Assembly: GCA_030426145.1 (NCBI GenBank)
Contig: JAUHZF010000057.1
Span: 1 to 33,800, forward strand
DNA: 33,800 nucleotides
Direction: 5' to 3'
Origin: Polyangia bacterium
Lineage (GTDB): Bacteria > Myxococcota_A > Polyangia > Polyangiales > Polyangiaceae
Positions 21,878 to 30,783 of this stretch are shown piece by piece (position 1 is the first letter of the stretch; every line of letters begins with the position of its first letter). Position numbers and translations under genes: made by a program. The notes under the pieces were generated by a model. The model was not told the DNA's origin, made no database searches, and worked only from the letters and a program-made list of their open reading frames with translations.

Positions 21878-22852
21878 TCAGAACCGAAGGGTGGTCGCGA
21901 TCCCGCCTGGTCCGAGGGAGACCTGGGTCGTCGACGTGTCACTGCTGGTGAGCACGAGCGTGAGTCCGGTGGCGGCGCCGGCTGCGGCCACGCCGAGGCC
22001 GACCAGGGACACGATACCCAAGGTGTTGATGCCATCTCGCTCGGGCTCGAGCTCGGGGATGCAGACGTCGTTCGGGCACCGGTCGCGAAGGTCGGCGGAC
22101 CGCGCGAAGTAGAGGGCGCCCGTCGTCACGCCCACGGCGAGCCCGGCGAATCCCACCCCGAAGGCGACGGTGGGGCCGATCCACTCGGTTCGAGGCTCAG
22201 GCGGCGGGGGCGGAGGAGGCCGCGACGCAAAGACGATGTCGACCTCGGCCGTCGTCCTCTCGGCGGCGACGAAGCCCCGCACCACGGGGGGCTGACCCGG
22301 CGCTCGCACGATCACGGTCCGGTTTCCCGGGTTGACCGCGACGGGCGCCTCGAGCGCCTCCGCGGTGAGGGGCTTGCCGTCGAGCTGGATCTCGGCCGCG
22401 CCAGCGTCGATCCCCGTGAGCCGAAGTCGCAAGCGGGGCAGGCGGCGACGCAACAGCGGAGCCTGCTCACGCGCGCGCCGCTGGGCGCGCACGAAGTCCG
22501 GGGATGCGTCCTCACGCAACGGCTCCTCGACGATGGCGTCGTAGGTGCGTTGCGCCTCGAGGAGTTTGCCGAGCTGCTCGTAGGATTGCGCGATGTAGGA
22601 GAGGATCACGGGAGAGTGCGAGAGCCGCTCGGCCTGCTCGAAGAGGGAGATGGCCTCGTTGTAGTCGCCCTGCTTGAACAGCTCGTAGCCCCGGTTCGCG
22701 AGGGCACCCGCCTCCTGACGAATCCGGTCCTCTTCCGCGGAGCGCGACGTCTCCTCGGACGCGTCGTCATCGGCCGCGGCGAGCGCAGACAGGCTGAGCA
22801 CGACGAGCGCGCCGCCAACCTGCCAACATCCCATGAGCCTCAAAACGCTCAT
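21878..22852 (-). CDS. TPR and PEGA-like envelope protein with two C-terminal helices
   Basis: 324 residues. Signal peptide 1-26 ([15 protein letters not shown]). Two TPR-type repeats near 48-107 ([46 protein letters not shown]). Residues 141-212 are beta-rich and resemble a PEGA domain (ITG...[24 protein letters not shown]). A Pro run (212-219) leads to two membrane helices at 224-250 and 277-302, flanking a short loop with two cysteines (CPNDVC). This architecture recurs in myxobacterial envelope proteins of unknown function. It sits between the Ser/Thr kinase gene (19 bp upstream) and the oxoprolinase gene (7 bp downstream), so all three are probably co-transcribed. Confidence 0.8.
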   Translation of the reverse strand: MSVLRLMGCWQVGGALVVLSLSALAAADDDASEETSRSAEEDRIRQEAGALANRGYELFKQGDYNEAISLFEQAERLSHSPVILSYIAQSYEQLGKLLEAQRTYDAIVEEPLREDASPDFVRAQRRAREQAPLLRRRLPRLRLRLTGIDAGAAEIQLDGKPLTAEALEAPVAVNPGNRTVIVRAPGQPPVVRGFVAAERTTAEVDIVFASRPPPPPPPEPRTEWIGPTVAFGVGFAGLAVGVTTGALYFARSADLRDRCPNDVCIPELEPERDGINTLGIVSLVGLGVAAAGAATGLTLVLTSSDTSTTQVSLGPGGIATTLRF

Positions 22853-22871
22853 GACGGTAGCACGCGACAGG

Positions 22872-24305
22872 TCAGGTTCCGTCGGCCTTGGGCTTGGGCG
22901 ACTGGTACCACGCGGGGGGGGCGTCGGGGTCGCCGTCGGTCGGGGCGGGGTCGGGCTTGGGATCGTTGGAGCGAGGGGGCGTCGGCACCGGGGCGACGGG
23001 CCTCGCAGCAGGCGTTACCGTACTTGGCGTCGGGGGCGGGATGGTTGTGGCCGTGGTGGCTGAGGGCGCCGCGCTGGCGGCGGGTGGAGACGCCTGCGTG
23101 CCGGTCTTGGGCACGACGTCCACCTTCTCGGCTGCGGGGGCTGCGCGCTCCTCGGCTGCGGGGGCACCGACCCCAGAGGTCGTCGAGTCGACTTCCCCGT
23201 CATCCTTGGCGAGCTGGAAGGCGAGCAGCGCCGCGACGCCCAGGACGGCCACCAGTCCCAACACAGCGGCCCGGTTGGAGCCGCCGTTCGAGGGCGCATC
23301 GGTGGTCATGGCGCGATCGTCGGAAGACGGGTCGTCGATGCGGGCGAAGCTCTGCGATTCGTTGACCACCGGAAGCGTGCCCGGCGGGATGACGGGCATG
23401 CTGTCCATCGAGATGTCGCCGCTGATGGAGACCTCGGAGGCGACGAGGAATCCCTCGTAGAGCTCCGTCGCGGACTGAAAACGTTTGTCGCGTTTTCGGT
23501 CGAGCGCCCTTTCGAAGAAGGCATCGAGCGTCTCCGGGAGGTTGGGCTCGAGCACGGTCGGGGGGGTGATGGGTTCGACGCAGACGCGGATCACGATGTC
23601 GCCCACGGCGTCGGCCTCGCTGTCGAACGGGTTCTCGCCCGTGATCATCTCGTAGATGATCACGGCCAGCGACCACAGATCGGCGCGGTGGTCGATCTCG
23701 CGGTGGCCGCGGGCTTGCTCGGGGCTCATGTACTGCGGCGTCCCGAGCAGAACGCCGCTGGCCGTCTCGTCGCGTTCACGGCGGGGCGCCTCCGATTCTT
23801 TGACGACCCCGAAGTCGAGCAGCTTGACCACCTCGGCATCATCGCTCTGCGCGAGGAAGATGTTGCTCGGCTTGAGGTCGCGGTGAACCAAGCCCGCCCG
23901 GTGGGCGGCCTTGAGGCCTTTGACGACCTGACGCAGCAGCGCACTCGTGTCCTCGACCGACAGCGCAGCCTCACGTTGCAGCCGCGCCTTCAAGCTCTCG
24001 CCTTCGAGAAGCTCCATCGCGATGAACGGGAGCCCGTCATCGACGCCGTAGTCGTGCACCGCCACCACGTGGGCGCTGTGCAGCGCCGCCGCGGCTTTGG
24101 CTTCTCGTTCGAAGCGCTGGTGCGCATCGTCGAAGGCCTCGAGCGAGCGACGCCGCATCACCTTGAGGGCGACCTGCCGGCCGAGCTTCTTGTCGTCGGC
24201 CGCCCAGACGGTGCCCATGCCTCCCACGGCGATCTGCTCGAGCAGCTCGTAGCGCCCCGCGATCACACGACCGCTGGTGGCTTTGGCTTCTGCCGGCTCT
24301 GCCAT
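22872..24305 (-). CDS. Membrane-anchored Hanks-type Ser/Thr protein kinase
   Basis: 477 residues. Kinase domain 18-287: Gly-rich loop IAVGGMGTV (25-33), ATP-binding Lys48, catalytic HRDLKPSN (141-148, base Asp143), DFG (164-166) and [10 protein letters not shown] (188-197) at the P+1 loop, all intact, so it should be active. A juxtamembrane Ser/Asp-rich stretch (290-345) precedes one membrane helix at 346-366. The outer part (367-477) is Pro/Ala/Thr/Lys-rich and likely disordered or a cell-wall-proximal tail, without recognisable PASTA repeats. Downstream neighbours are a TPR/PEGA-like protein and an oxoprolinase; whether they are substrates is unknown. A good -10 TATACT precedes the gene. 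Confidence 0.93.
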   Translation of the reverse strand: MAEPAEAKATSGRVIAGRYELLEQIAVGGMGTVWAADDKKLGRQVALKVMRRRSLEAFDDAHQRFEREAKAAAALHSAHVVAVHDYGVDDGLPFIAMELLEGESLKARLQREAALSVEDTSALLRQVVKGLKAAHRAGLVHRDLKPSNIFLAQSDDAEVVKLLDFGVVKESEAPRRERDETASGVLLGTPQYMSPEQARGHREIDHRADLWSLAVIIYEMITGENPFDSEADAVGDIVIRVCVEPITPPTVLEPNLPETLDAFFERALDRKRDKRFQSATELYEGFLVASEVSISGDISMDSMPVIPPGTLPVVNESQSFARIDDPSSDDRAMTTDAPSNGGSNRAAVLGLVAVLGVAALLAFQLAKDDGEVDSTTSGVGAPAAEERAAPAAEKVDVVPKTGTQASPPAASAAPSATTATTIPPPTPSTVTPAARPVAPVPTPPRSNDPKPDPAPTDGDPDAPPAWYQSPKPKADGT

Positions 24306-24316
24306 GGTGATGCAAA

Positions 24317-24346
24317 AGTATAGCGGGGGATGGGACGCGACGATAA
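24317..24346 (-). promoter_or_regulatory. Candidate promoter of the Ser/Thr kinase operon
   Basis: On the minus strand TTATCG (24341-24346), an 18-bp spacer and TATACT (24317-24322), 5 of 6 matches at -10. Transcription would begin about 5 nt before the kinase ATG. It lies in the 49-bp gap after the upstream lipoprotein gene. Confidence 0.5.
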
Positions 24347-24354
24347 GTCACCCC

Positions 24355-25722
24355 TCACGGGGACTTCGGGTGAAGTGTCACTTCGTAGGAGGTGACCCGC
24401 GCTGGACCGACATCGGGATCGTAGGGGCGACTCCGGTTGTCGTTGCCCACGTGAACGCCGACGACGAGGAGCGCGGCGGCGCCATCGAGCTGCTCGATGG
24501 TGGTGACGGTTTCGCTGTCTCCGAAGATCCCCCCGGCGAGGTGGGCGCCGATCGACCGACCCTCGGCGTCCATGCGCACGAGCGCCCACTGGAACACGTG
24601 GCTCTCTTCCCAGCGGGCGTGGAACAACAGCCCGTGACCCTTCGGGACCTCGTTCAAGTCGACCCAGAGGTAGCTCGCTCCAGTGGGGGCGAGGGGTCGC
24701 TGCGGCGCGAGACGACGAGGCAGCGATGCATAGCTCACGCGCCAATCGAAGCGCACGCGGCCGAACTCGCCGAGCCAGTCGGTATCGACGAGATGCTGGC
24801 CGTCGCTGCGCGATCCCATGAAGGCCCGTGCGATCGCGAGTTGCAGCATGGTCTCTCCAAGCGTCTTGTGGCGATGGGGCATCACCTCGCGCAGCACGTC
24901 GAACACGTCGGGCTCGTCGACGTGGTGGCGACCGAGCGGCAGGGGCTGCGCCCCGATGGCCCAGAGGCTGCTGCTGAGCCACCCCGTGGGCCCGACGCCG
25001 TACCTATCCTCGAGGAACCACCCCATGAGGGGGGCAGGGAGGTCGAGCAACGCGACCTCCGGCGACCGCTGTGCCCGGTCGACGTCGGCTGCGAGCACCG
25101 CGGGGCACGGCTGCCAGATCTGGGCGACGTAGCCGGCGTGGGCGTGGAACGTCGCCGGCGACGGAGCGGCGTCGAGCCCGACCCAGGCTGCGCTCAACAC
25201 GGCCTCGGCCACCGACGTTTCGAGCGCACAGTCGGGGCCAGGGGAGGGCCAGCGGACCCGCGCGAAGGCCGGTCCCCGGTCGAACGCGCTCGGCCACGGA
25301 CCCTCGGGTAGGGCTTGGGCTGGAAAGGGAGCGTTTTCGCCGAGATAGAGGTCGAGCGCGGAGGTGCCGCCACGGCCACCGTCCGGCAATGGCATCGGGA
25401 GCCCGGTCGCCAGCATCACGTCCAAGGTGCGCTCGGCGGCAGCCAGGGCACGCTCCGCGCCCTCCGCGGCCCGGGCATCTTCGGCGTGTACGCAGACGCG
25501 GGGCGTGCACACCATGGCCGTGGCGCGGGGGCGAGACTGTCCCACGGGCCGCGGGGCGGTGGCGCGGTCGACGAAAGATGCGTCTGGCGGTGGCTCGGCG
25601 GCGAAGGTCGGGGGAGACGTCGCAGATGGTGTTGCGCTCGGGGCCCCCGCGGCGCCCGCCGCGCAGGCCGCCACGAACACCCCGGTGGCGAGGGCGGTGC
25701 GGAGCGCGGATGGGGAGGGCAC
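24355..25722 (-). CDS. Probable lipoprotein of unknown function
   Basis: 455 residues starting at GTG 25722. Signal peptide ends in FVAAC with a canonical lipobox (VAAC) and Cys20. A Pro/Ala/Ser-rich linker (21-60) is followed by a globular region. Visible features: AMVCTPRVCVHAEDARAAEGAERALAA, a DLYLGE segment, WFLEDRYGVGPTGWLSSSLWAIG, and a beta-rich C-terminal third (for example LLFHARWEESHVFQWALVRM and VTSYEVTLHPKSP). I do not recognise the family; the N-terminal half loosely resembles a protease-like helical region, but no HExxH or catalytic triad is visible. The gene is divergent from the 25831 pair and precedes the kinase on the same strand. Confidence 0.7.
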   Translation of the reverse strand: MPSPSALRTALATGVFVAACAAGAAGAPSATPSATSPPTFAAEPPPDASFVDRATAPRPVGQSRPRATAMVCTPRVCVHAEDARAAEGAERALAAAERTLDVMLATGLPMPLPDGGRGGTSALDLYLGENAPFPAQALPEGPWPSAFDRGPAFARVRWPSPGPDCALETSVAEAVLSAAWVGLDAAPSPATFHAHAGYVAQIWQPCPAVLAADVDRAQRSPEVALLDLPAPLMGWFLEDRYGVGPTGWLSSSLWAIGAQPLPLGRHHVDEPDVFDVLREVMPHRHKTLGETMLQLAIARAFMGSRSDGQHLVDTDWLGEFGRVRFDWRVSYASLPRRLAPQRPLAPTGASYLWVDLNEVPKGHGLLFHARWEESHVFQWALVRMDAEGRSIGAHLAGGIFGDSETVTTIEQLDGAAALLVVGVHVGNDNRSRPYDPDVGPARVTSYEVTLHPKSP

Positions 25723-25733
25723 GCGAGAGATCT

Positions 25734-25749
25734 AGCCGATCTTTCGGCT
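25734..25749. repeat. Perfect inverted repeat in the divergent promoter region
   Basis: AGCCGA (25734-25739), TCTT, TCGGCT (25744-25749). It lies 11 bp upstream of the minus-strand GTG and about 44 bp before the plus-strand -35 at 25793. It could be an operator or an mRNA hairpin; only the symmetry is seen. Confidence 0.45.
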
Positions 25750-25792
25750 GGCGACGCCGCCGGTGCTCCAAGTGCCCCGAGTCACGCGTTAT

Positions 25793-25821
25793 TTGACCCC
25801 AAAGCGCAGCAACCGTACAAA
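25793..25821 (+). promoter_or_regulatory. Sigma-70-like promoter of the 25831 gene pair
   Basis: TTGACC (25793-25798, 5 of 6), a 17-bp spacer and TACAAA (25816-25821, 4 of 6). This is the best consensus-like promoter seen in the window. Predicted start of transcription is near 25828, 3 nt before the ATG, so the mRNA would be leaderless or nearly so. Confidence 0.6.
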
Positions 25822-25830
25822 TTGGCGCCT

Positions 25831-26424
25831 ATGGGTGAGTTCGACCCCGCTGCGGCGGTGACGTTCGACATGGCCTTCGGCCATGTGCACCTCGACGGCG
25901 CGCCGAATCGCGTTCTGGTTCCGGCCAAGACGCTGCTCGAATTGGCGCTAGCAGCCGGCGAGGACGCGTTGGCCGATCTGGGGCACGCGCTCGGCGAGCC
26001 CATGGGACGTCGGGTCGGCACCCGACTGTCCGAAGAAGGCGACGGCGATCCCGCCGAGCGACGCATGCGCGCCGTGCGCGGGGCGAGCCTGGAGAAGGTG
26101 GTCACAGAGCTCTCCGGTGAGCTCGCACTGGCTGGCCTCGGCGCGCTCAGCGCGGAGCGCTGGGGGCGCGCGATCGTCTGGGTGGTCGACCAGTCTCCCT
26201 GCGGTGAAGACGGTGACCCGCTGCTGGCCCACATCCTTCAGGCGGCACTGCGCGCCATGGTCGATTCGCCGGCACGGCTGGTGCCGCTCCAACGAGAGGG
26301 CGTGAGGGCTCGCTTCCTGGTGGTCAGCGGGGCCGCGGTGCAAGACGTCCGAGCACGGTTGGCCAAGGGCGACCACTGGGCGACTGTGGTTGCGGCCCTG
26401 CACGGAAAGGGAGAGCCGTCGTGA
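25831..26424 (+). CDS. Unrecognised small globular protein
   Basis: 197 residues from ATG 25831; upstream in-frame sequence is antisense to the neighbour and precedes the promoter, so it is excluded. No signal or membrane helix. The sequence alternates helices and strands: FGHVHLDGAPNRVLVPAKTLLELALAAGEDALADLGHALGEPMG in the N-terminal half and WGRAIVWVVDQSP, LAHILQAALRAMV, RARFLVVSG in the C-terminal half. The layout is faintly like the V4R/heme-NO-binding-type fold, but no ligand motif supports that. It overlaps the next gene by 4 bp (GTGA), so the two products are probably partners. Function is unknown. Confidence 0.75.
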   Translation: MGEFDPAAAVTFDMAFGHVHLDGAPNRVLVPAKTLLELALAAGEDALADLGHALGEPMGRRVGTRLSEEGDGDPAERRMRAVRGASLEKVVTELSGELALAGLGALSAERWGRAIVWVVDQSPCGEDGDPLLAHILQAALRAMVDSPARLVPLQREGVRARFLVVSGAAVQDVRARLAKGDHWATVVAALHGKGEPS

Positions 26425-27434
26425 GCGCAGAAAAGATCAGCCAGCTCGAGCAGCTGCTCGCGCGCATCGCCGAGCGCAAGGACCAGCCCGCCACACGGCT
26501 GCGTATCGTCTCCGAGACCGAAGCCACCGCCGAAGCAGCACCGGCCGAGGCGGCCCCTGTGGTCGAAGTCGCGGCGGAGGCGACCCTTCGGGACGCGACG
26601 CCAGCCCCGACCCCCGTGGAGCCCGCGCCTGAGGTCGTGGCGCCGGAGCCCGAGCTGGCTCAACCGCCGGAGCCCGAGCCTGAGGTCGTGGCGCTGGAGC
26701 CCGAACCAGAACCCGAGCCCGAGACGGCGCCTTTGGCAGAAGCCTCGGAGCCCGAGGTGGCCGAGGTCGAGTTCTCCGAGACTGAGCTCGACGGTGTCGA
26801 CCTCGACGACGACGCCGAAGCCCTCTTCGAGCCCGTGGAGGAAGAGACGCAGGACATTCCGGCGGCTGAGGCACCCCCGTCGGAGGACGAAGAGCTCGTG
26901 GTCGAAGAGACCATGGCTTCCGCGACGCCGGCGACCAAGCGTTCCGAGCCGCCGCCCGCGTCCGAGGAGGCGGTCACGGTTCCCCAGCCCTCGGGCGAGG
27001 TCGTGCCACCGACCAAGGTCACCATCGACGACGAGCCCGCGACGTCCGAAGTCGTCACGGAGAAGCGCCCCGCCGCCGCGGCGGGTCCTCTGCCTCTGCC
27101 GGCACAAGAGACCAAGGTGTCCGGAACGACCGCAGAGGCCCTCAACGAGCCGGCCGCGTCCAAGCCCTTGGAGCTGACGCGCCGCCAAGACGAGGTCGCT
27201 CCGTCCAAACCGGTCGAGCTCGTCACCAAGGCCGAGCCGGTCTCCGACGAGGTTGAAGTGGCGGTGCCGGCGGCGCCCGAAGCGGCACCGAGCCTGGCCG
27301 AGGTCGAGCCCGTGGTCCTCGAGCCGGTACGGCTCTCACGGGAGAACGTCGGCGACTTCGTGACCGAGGTGGCCAAGCCGAGCGAAGGCACGTTCGGCGA
27401 CCTCATCGACGCCGCGCTCGAGCTCGGCTTCTGA
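26421..27434 (+). CDS. Acidic, proline-rich protein with conserved-looking ends
   Basis: 337 residues, GTG start. Residues 1-27 form an amphipathic helix or short coiled coil (ISQLEQLLARIAERKDQ). Residues 30-300 are dominated by Pro, Glu, Ala, Val and Thr, with many EPEPE and APVV-type runs, and look disordered. The last 25 residues return to an ordered pattern (VTEVAKPSEGTFGDLIDAAL). No enzyme motif. The layout of two structured ends joined by a long acidic linker suggests a scaffold or linker for two partners. It is preceded by the 25831 gene with a 4-bp overlap and ends 4 bp from the convergent miaA stop. Coding capacity is supported by third-position GC and absence of stops. Confidence 0.72.
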   Translation: MSAEKISQLEQLLARIAERKDQPATRLRIVSETEATAEAAPAEAAPVVEVAAEATLRDATPAPTPVEPAPEVVAPEPELAQPPEPEPEVVALEPEPEPEPETAPLAEASEPEVAEVEFSETELDGVDLDDDAEALFEPVEEETQDIPAAEAPPSEDEELVVEETMASATPATKRSEPPPASEEAVTVPQPSGEVVPPTKVTIDDEPATSEVVTEKRPAAAAGPLPLPAQETKVSGTTAEALNEPAASKPLELTRRQDEVAPSKPVELVTKAEPVSDEVEVAVPAAPEAAPSLAEVEPVVLEPVRLSRENVGDFVTEVAKPSEGTFGDLIDAALELGF

Positions 27435-27438
27435 CCCG

Positions 27439-28335
27439 TCAAGCGTCCGGCAGCGGGACGTAGTGCACGTCTTCGTCCCGCAGCCAGGTGCGCTGGCGCC
27501 GCGTGAACGTGCGCGTCGCGCGCACGATCGCGTCTTCGAGCTCGTGCACGGGGAGGTCGCCGTCGAGGTGGGCGACGACCTGACGGAAACCCACCGCATC
27601 CATCGCGCGGGCCGCCCCGAAGCCACGGTCGCGCAGTTGTGAGACCTGCTCGACCCAGCCGGTTGCGAGCCATCGCTGGACCCGGCGCCGAATGCGTTCG
27701 TCGAGCGCGTCACGGGTGCGCTCCACGCCCAGCAGGCGGGCGGGGTAGCGTCGTGGCAGAAACTGATGCTCGGCGTGGAGCGCGGTCTGCGTGCGGCCCG
27801 TGATGGCAAACACCTCGAGGGCCCGGCTCACGCGTACGAAGTCGTTCGGCGCGAGTCGTGCGGCGGCGTCGGGGTCGACGGCCGCGAGTCGCGCGTGCAG
27901 CGCGGGGCGACCCTCGGCCTCGACGAAGGCCATGTGTTCGGCGCGGATCTCCGCATCGGCGGGAGGCATGGGCGCGAGGCCACGCAGCAGCGCCTTGACC
28001 CAGAGGAACGTGCCGCCACACACGATAGGCCGTCGACCCCGGTCGCGAATGTCGTCGATCGCGGCGTCCGCGAGCTCTACGAAACGGGCCGCATCCATCT
28101 CTTCGAGCGGGTCGACGATGTCGATGAGGTGATGCACCGCGCGGGCGCGCTCCTCCGCGGTGGGCTTGCCCGTGCCGAGCTCGAAGTGCCGGTAGACCTG
28201 CACGCTGTCGGCACTGACGAGCTCCCCGCCGTGCCGCTCGCACAGGCGCAGCGCGAGCTCGGTCTTTCCGCTCGCGGTGGGACCCACCACCACGAGCAAG
28301 GTGTCATCGGCCGGGGCTGCGAGCGGGTCAGCCAT
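27439..28335 (-). CDS. miaA: tRNA dimethylallyltransferase MiaA
   Basis: 298 residues from ATG 28335 (the adjoining in-frame ATG at 28338 is also possible). Transfers a dimethylallyl group to N6 of A37 in tRNAs that read codons starting with U, including the tRNA-Phe encoded here. P-loop GPTASGKT at 18-25, then ELVSADSVQVYRHFELGTGKP with the catalytic Asp, HHLIDIVDP, and GGTFLWVKALLRG are family signatures; the C-terminal part carries RRYPARLLGVER and AMDAVGFRQVV. Length is normal. The start overlaps the mutL stop by 8 bp, so mutL and miaA are translationally coupled, an arrangement also known elsewhere (mutL-miaA). Confidence 0.95.
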   Translation of the reverse strand: MADPLAAPADDTLLVVVGPTASGKTELALRLCERHGGELVSADSVQVYRHFELGTGKPTAEERARAVHHLIDIVDPLEEMDAARFVELADAAIDDIRDRGRRPIVCGGTFLWVKALLRGLAPMPPADAEIRAEHMAFVEAEGRPALHARLAAVDPDAAARLAPNDFVRVSRALEVFAITGRTQTALHAEHQFLPRRYPARLLGVERTRDALDERIRRRVQRWLATGWVEQVSQLRDRGFGAARAMDAVGFRQVVAHLDGDLPVHELEDAIVRATRTFTRRQRTWLRDEDVHYVPLPDA

Positions 28336-30058
28336 CATCCAACGTCTGCCACGCGACGGTGGTCGTGACCACACCCGAGAGCCGATCGGCCTCGGCGAGG
28401 GCCGTCACCATCCGGCCATCGTCATCGCCGACCCAGTGCTGGGCTGCGTCGTCGCACAGTGCGTCGAGCGTCGGTGCGACGTCGCCACCCTCGAGTAGCG
28501 CTCGAAGGAGGGCGTCGAGCAGAGGTTCGTGGGGCATGGCGGCGAAGAGCCGCGGTACCGCGCTCACGGCGATGGTGACCGCATCCCGACGACGGAGGGC
28601 CACCCCGAGCCATTGAGCTTCTCGCTCGGCGACCGCGAGCCGGTCGACCTCGGCCTGATCGAGCTCGCGCACCATGGGAAAGAGAAGCTGCTGTGCGACG
28701 AGGCCGCCGGCTTTGAGTTCGGCCTCGGCGCGCATCATGAGCCACGCGCGGCGAGCCCGGGTGCGCGACACGAAGCGCACCCCCGTCTCGTCTTCCAAGA
28801 GCAGATGGCCGCGCACGGTGGCCAGCAGACGCGAACCATCGCTGGTCGACGCGGGAGGCGACGGGGCAGCGGGTCGTGCGGGGGCGGCCGGGCCGCGGGC
28901 GGGCCACACCATGGCCCCCGCGGGAGCGGACCCCGACGGGGGCACGCTCGGATCCATCGTCGGGGGGCGGGATGCAGGCGACGAATCGGTGGGCTGCCAG
29001 CTCCACGGGGTGGGCGTCGGCGTAGGCGTGCTCTGGGCCCAGGCGGGCGGTTTGGACATGGGACCGGAGAAGCGTTCGCCGAGGGCGTCGGAGATGACAC
29101 CGTGCAAGGCATCGGCGACGGCGCGCGCGTGGGCGAAGCGAACCTCGGTCTTCTGAGGGTGCACGTTCACGTCGACCAGCTCGGGGTCGACATCGAGGAA
29201 CACGGCGCCCACGGGGTAGCGCCCCGGGTCTAGGGCGGGGCCATAGGCGGTGGCGACGGCGCGCGCGAGCGCACGATCCTGCACCGGTCGGTCGAGCACG
29301 AAGAGGTAGAGGCCTCCAGCGCCGGTGCGGGCGCGGTCGGGCGCAGAAAGGTAGGCTTCCACGGAGACGGGCCCCCGCGAGCCGTGGGCCTCGTACAGCG
29401 TGTAGCCCTCGAGGATGTCCGTCACCCGGTCCCGGCGCTTGTCGGCCGAGAGCCACCGGTGACGCCGGCGTCCGTCGCGGCTGATTTCGAACTGGATGTG
29501 GGGATGCGCGAGGGCCATCGATTTGAGCGCGTCGCCCACGTGGGCCGACTCGGTCGAGGTCGCGCGCAGGAACTTCCGCCGTGCGGGCACGTTGAAGAAG
29601 AGGTCCTCGATTTCGATGGTGGTCCCAGGCGCGGTCCCACAGGGTTTCACCACGGCGGTCTCGCCCCCCTCGACGACGACCTCCGTGCCTTCGTCTGCAT
29701 CGTGCGGCCGCGTGCGAAGGCGAAACCGGCTCACCGACGCGATGCTGGGCAGGGCCTCGCCACGAAAGCCGAAGCTGCGGATGGTCTGGAGGTCCTCGGC
29801 TTCACGGATCTTGCTCGTGGCGTGCCGTTCGAGGGCCAGGGTCGCATCCTCGCGGTCCATTCCGATGCCGTCGTCCACGACCCGGATCCGGGTCACGCCG
29901 CCGCCATCGATGTCGACTGCGATCCGGGTGGCTCCGGCGTCGATGGAGTTCTCGACCAGCTCTTTGACCACGCTGGAGGGGCGGGTGACGACCTCGCCGG
30001 CCGCGATCTGGTTGGCGACCTGCGGTGGCAGGCAGACCACGCGGGCGCGTTCCGTCAC
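28328..30058 (-). CDS. mutL: DNA mismatch repair protein MutL, without endonuclease motif
   Basis: 576 residues from GTG 30058, chosen because it overlaps the preceding stop (GTGA) and gives the normal N-terminus VCLPPQVANQIAAGEVV. GHKL ATPase domain: catalytic Glu33, Asn37 (KELVEN), DDGIGM near 62-67, and SFGFRGEALPSI near 95-106. A Pro/Thr-rich linker of about 70 residues leads to the dimerisation domain at about 408-576, recognisable by LVAQQLLFP. The DQHA(x)2E metal-binding motif that usually follows the first strand is replaced by SRTRARRAW (431-439), and the CPHGRP motif near the C-terminus is absent. Such a protein should act as a matchmaker only, like E. coli MutL. Third gene-overlap neighbour is miaA. 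Confidence 0.93.
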   Translation of the reverse strand: MTERARVVCLPPQVANQIAAGEVVTRPSSVVKELVENSIDAGATRIAVDIDGGGVTRIRVVDDGIGMDREDATLALERHATSKIREAEDLQTIRSFGFRGEALPSIASVSRFRLRTRPHDADEGTEVVVEGGETAVVKPCGTAPGTTIEIEDLFFNVPARRKFLRATSTESAHVGDALKSMALAHPHIQFEISRDGRRRHRWLSADKRRDRVTDILEGYTLYEAHGSRGPVSVEAYLSAPDRARTGAGGLYLFVLDRPVQDRALARAVATAYGPALDPGRYPVGAVFLDVDPELVDVNVHPQKTEVRFAHARAVADALHGVISDALGERFSGPMSKPPAWAQSTPTPTPTPWSWQPTDSSPASRPPTMDPSVPPSGSAPAGAMVWPARGPAAPARPAAPSPPASTSDGSRLLATVRGHLLLEDETGVRFVSRTRARRAWLMMRAEAELKAGGLVAQQLLFPMVRELDQAEVDRLAVAEREAQWLGVALRRRDAVTIAVSAVPRLFAAMPHEPLLDALLRALLEGGDVAPTLDALCDDAAQHWVGDDDGRMVTALAEADRLSGVVTTTVAWQTLDDG

Positions 30059-30711
30059 GACTCCTCTGCGTCCGCCGCGGCTGCTTCTTCGAGCGCCGCA
30101 AAATAGACGCGGGCTCGACGGCGATAGAGGGCCATCGCGACCAGGAGATAGAAGGCAGCCTCGGCCCCGGCCCGTCCCAGCTCCTGCGCTGGCTGCTGTT
30201 CGACGAGGAAGTCGAGCGCTTCGTCGGTGGGCTGGTCCGGCTCTGCGGGGAGGCCGCGAAGCTCGGTTGCCTTGGTCGCGAAGACGGCCATGGCCTCCTG
30301 TCGAGCCGGCGTCAGCGCGAGGTAGCTGACCACCACCATCATCGCGTTGGTCCCGAGCGCCTGCACCATGAGGCGCCGCCCGTTGCGCCGACCGGCGACG
30401 AGTGCGCCCGCCGACCACACCAGCAGTCCTTGGAGGAGCAGGGTGGCCAGGGCGATGGGGAAGGCCCGGTCGTGCTGATGACCGAGGGCTACGAGGTAGG
30501 CGCGCTGGTATTCGACCTGGAGTCGAAAGATGGGATGGGTGGTGTCGAACAGGTGCGCGTCGAGCTGGTCGATCGCGGTGCGATCGCCGCGTAGATGGGA
30601 CAGCTCACGATAGCTCGAGCTGGCGCCCACCAGGCCCATCACCCAGAGGAGCCCAGCTGCGACCACGACGTACCAGGGACGCAGTCGGCGGGGGTCGACA
30701 CGCTCACTCAC
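30055..30711 (-). CDS. Four-helix membrane protein of unknown function
   Basis: 218 residues, GTG start at 30711. Hydrophobic helices near 13-31 (WYVVVAAGLLWVMGLVG), 83-105 (FPIALATLLLQGLLVWSAGALVA), 116-134 (VQALGTNAMMVVVSYLALT) and 182-197 (GAEAAFYLLVAMALY). Between the first two is a loop of about 50 residues with charged and aromatic residues. The family is not recognised. It overlaps the mutL start by 4 bp, so it is the first gene of a membrane protein-mutL-miaA transcript. Confidence 0.72.
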   Translation of the reverse strand: MSERVDPRRLRPWYVVVAAGLLWVMGLVGASSSYRELSHLRGDRTAIDQLDAHLFDTTHPIFRLQVEYQRAYLVALGHQHDRAFPIALATLLLQGLLVWSAGALVAGRRNGRRLMVQALGTNAMMVVVSYLALTPARQEAMAVFATKATELRGLPAEPDQPTDEALDFLVEQQPAQELGRAGAEAAFYLLVAMALYRRRARVYFAALEEAAAADAEES

Positions 30712-30783
30712 CGCCCTGATCTAACACGACAGTAGCAGGTAGGTTCGTCGTTCGATCCATACTAGGCTGACCGGACACGACCG
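30712..30783. promoter_or_regulatory. Divergent promoter region of mutL operon and sigma factor operon
   Basis: 72 bp between divergent starts. The plus strand has CATACT (30759-30764) overlapping ACTAGGCT (30761-30768), an 8-mer also found upstream of the DUF4175 gene. The minus strand has TTAGAT near 30717-30722, close to the GTG start. No convincing -35 was found for either. Confidence 0.35.

Noticed and set aside
25315-25830. Upstream extension of the 25831 gene
   Set aside because: It is antisense to the lipoprotein gene and upstream of a good promoter.
28328-30418. Longer start for mutL at 30418
   Set aside because: The added 120 residues are antisense-like Arg/Gly-rich sequence overlapping the membrane protein gene; GTG 30058 matches the MutL N-terminus.
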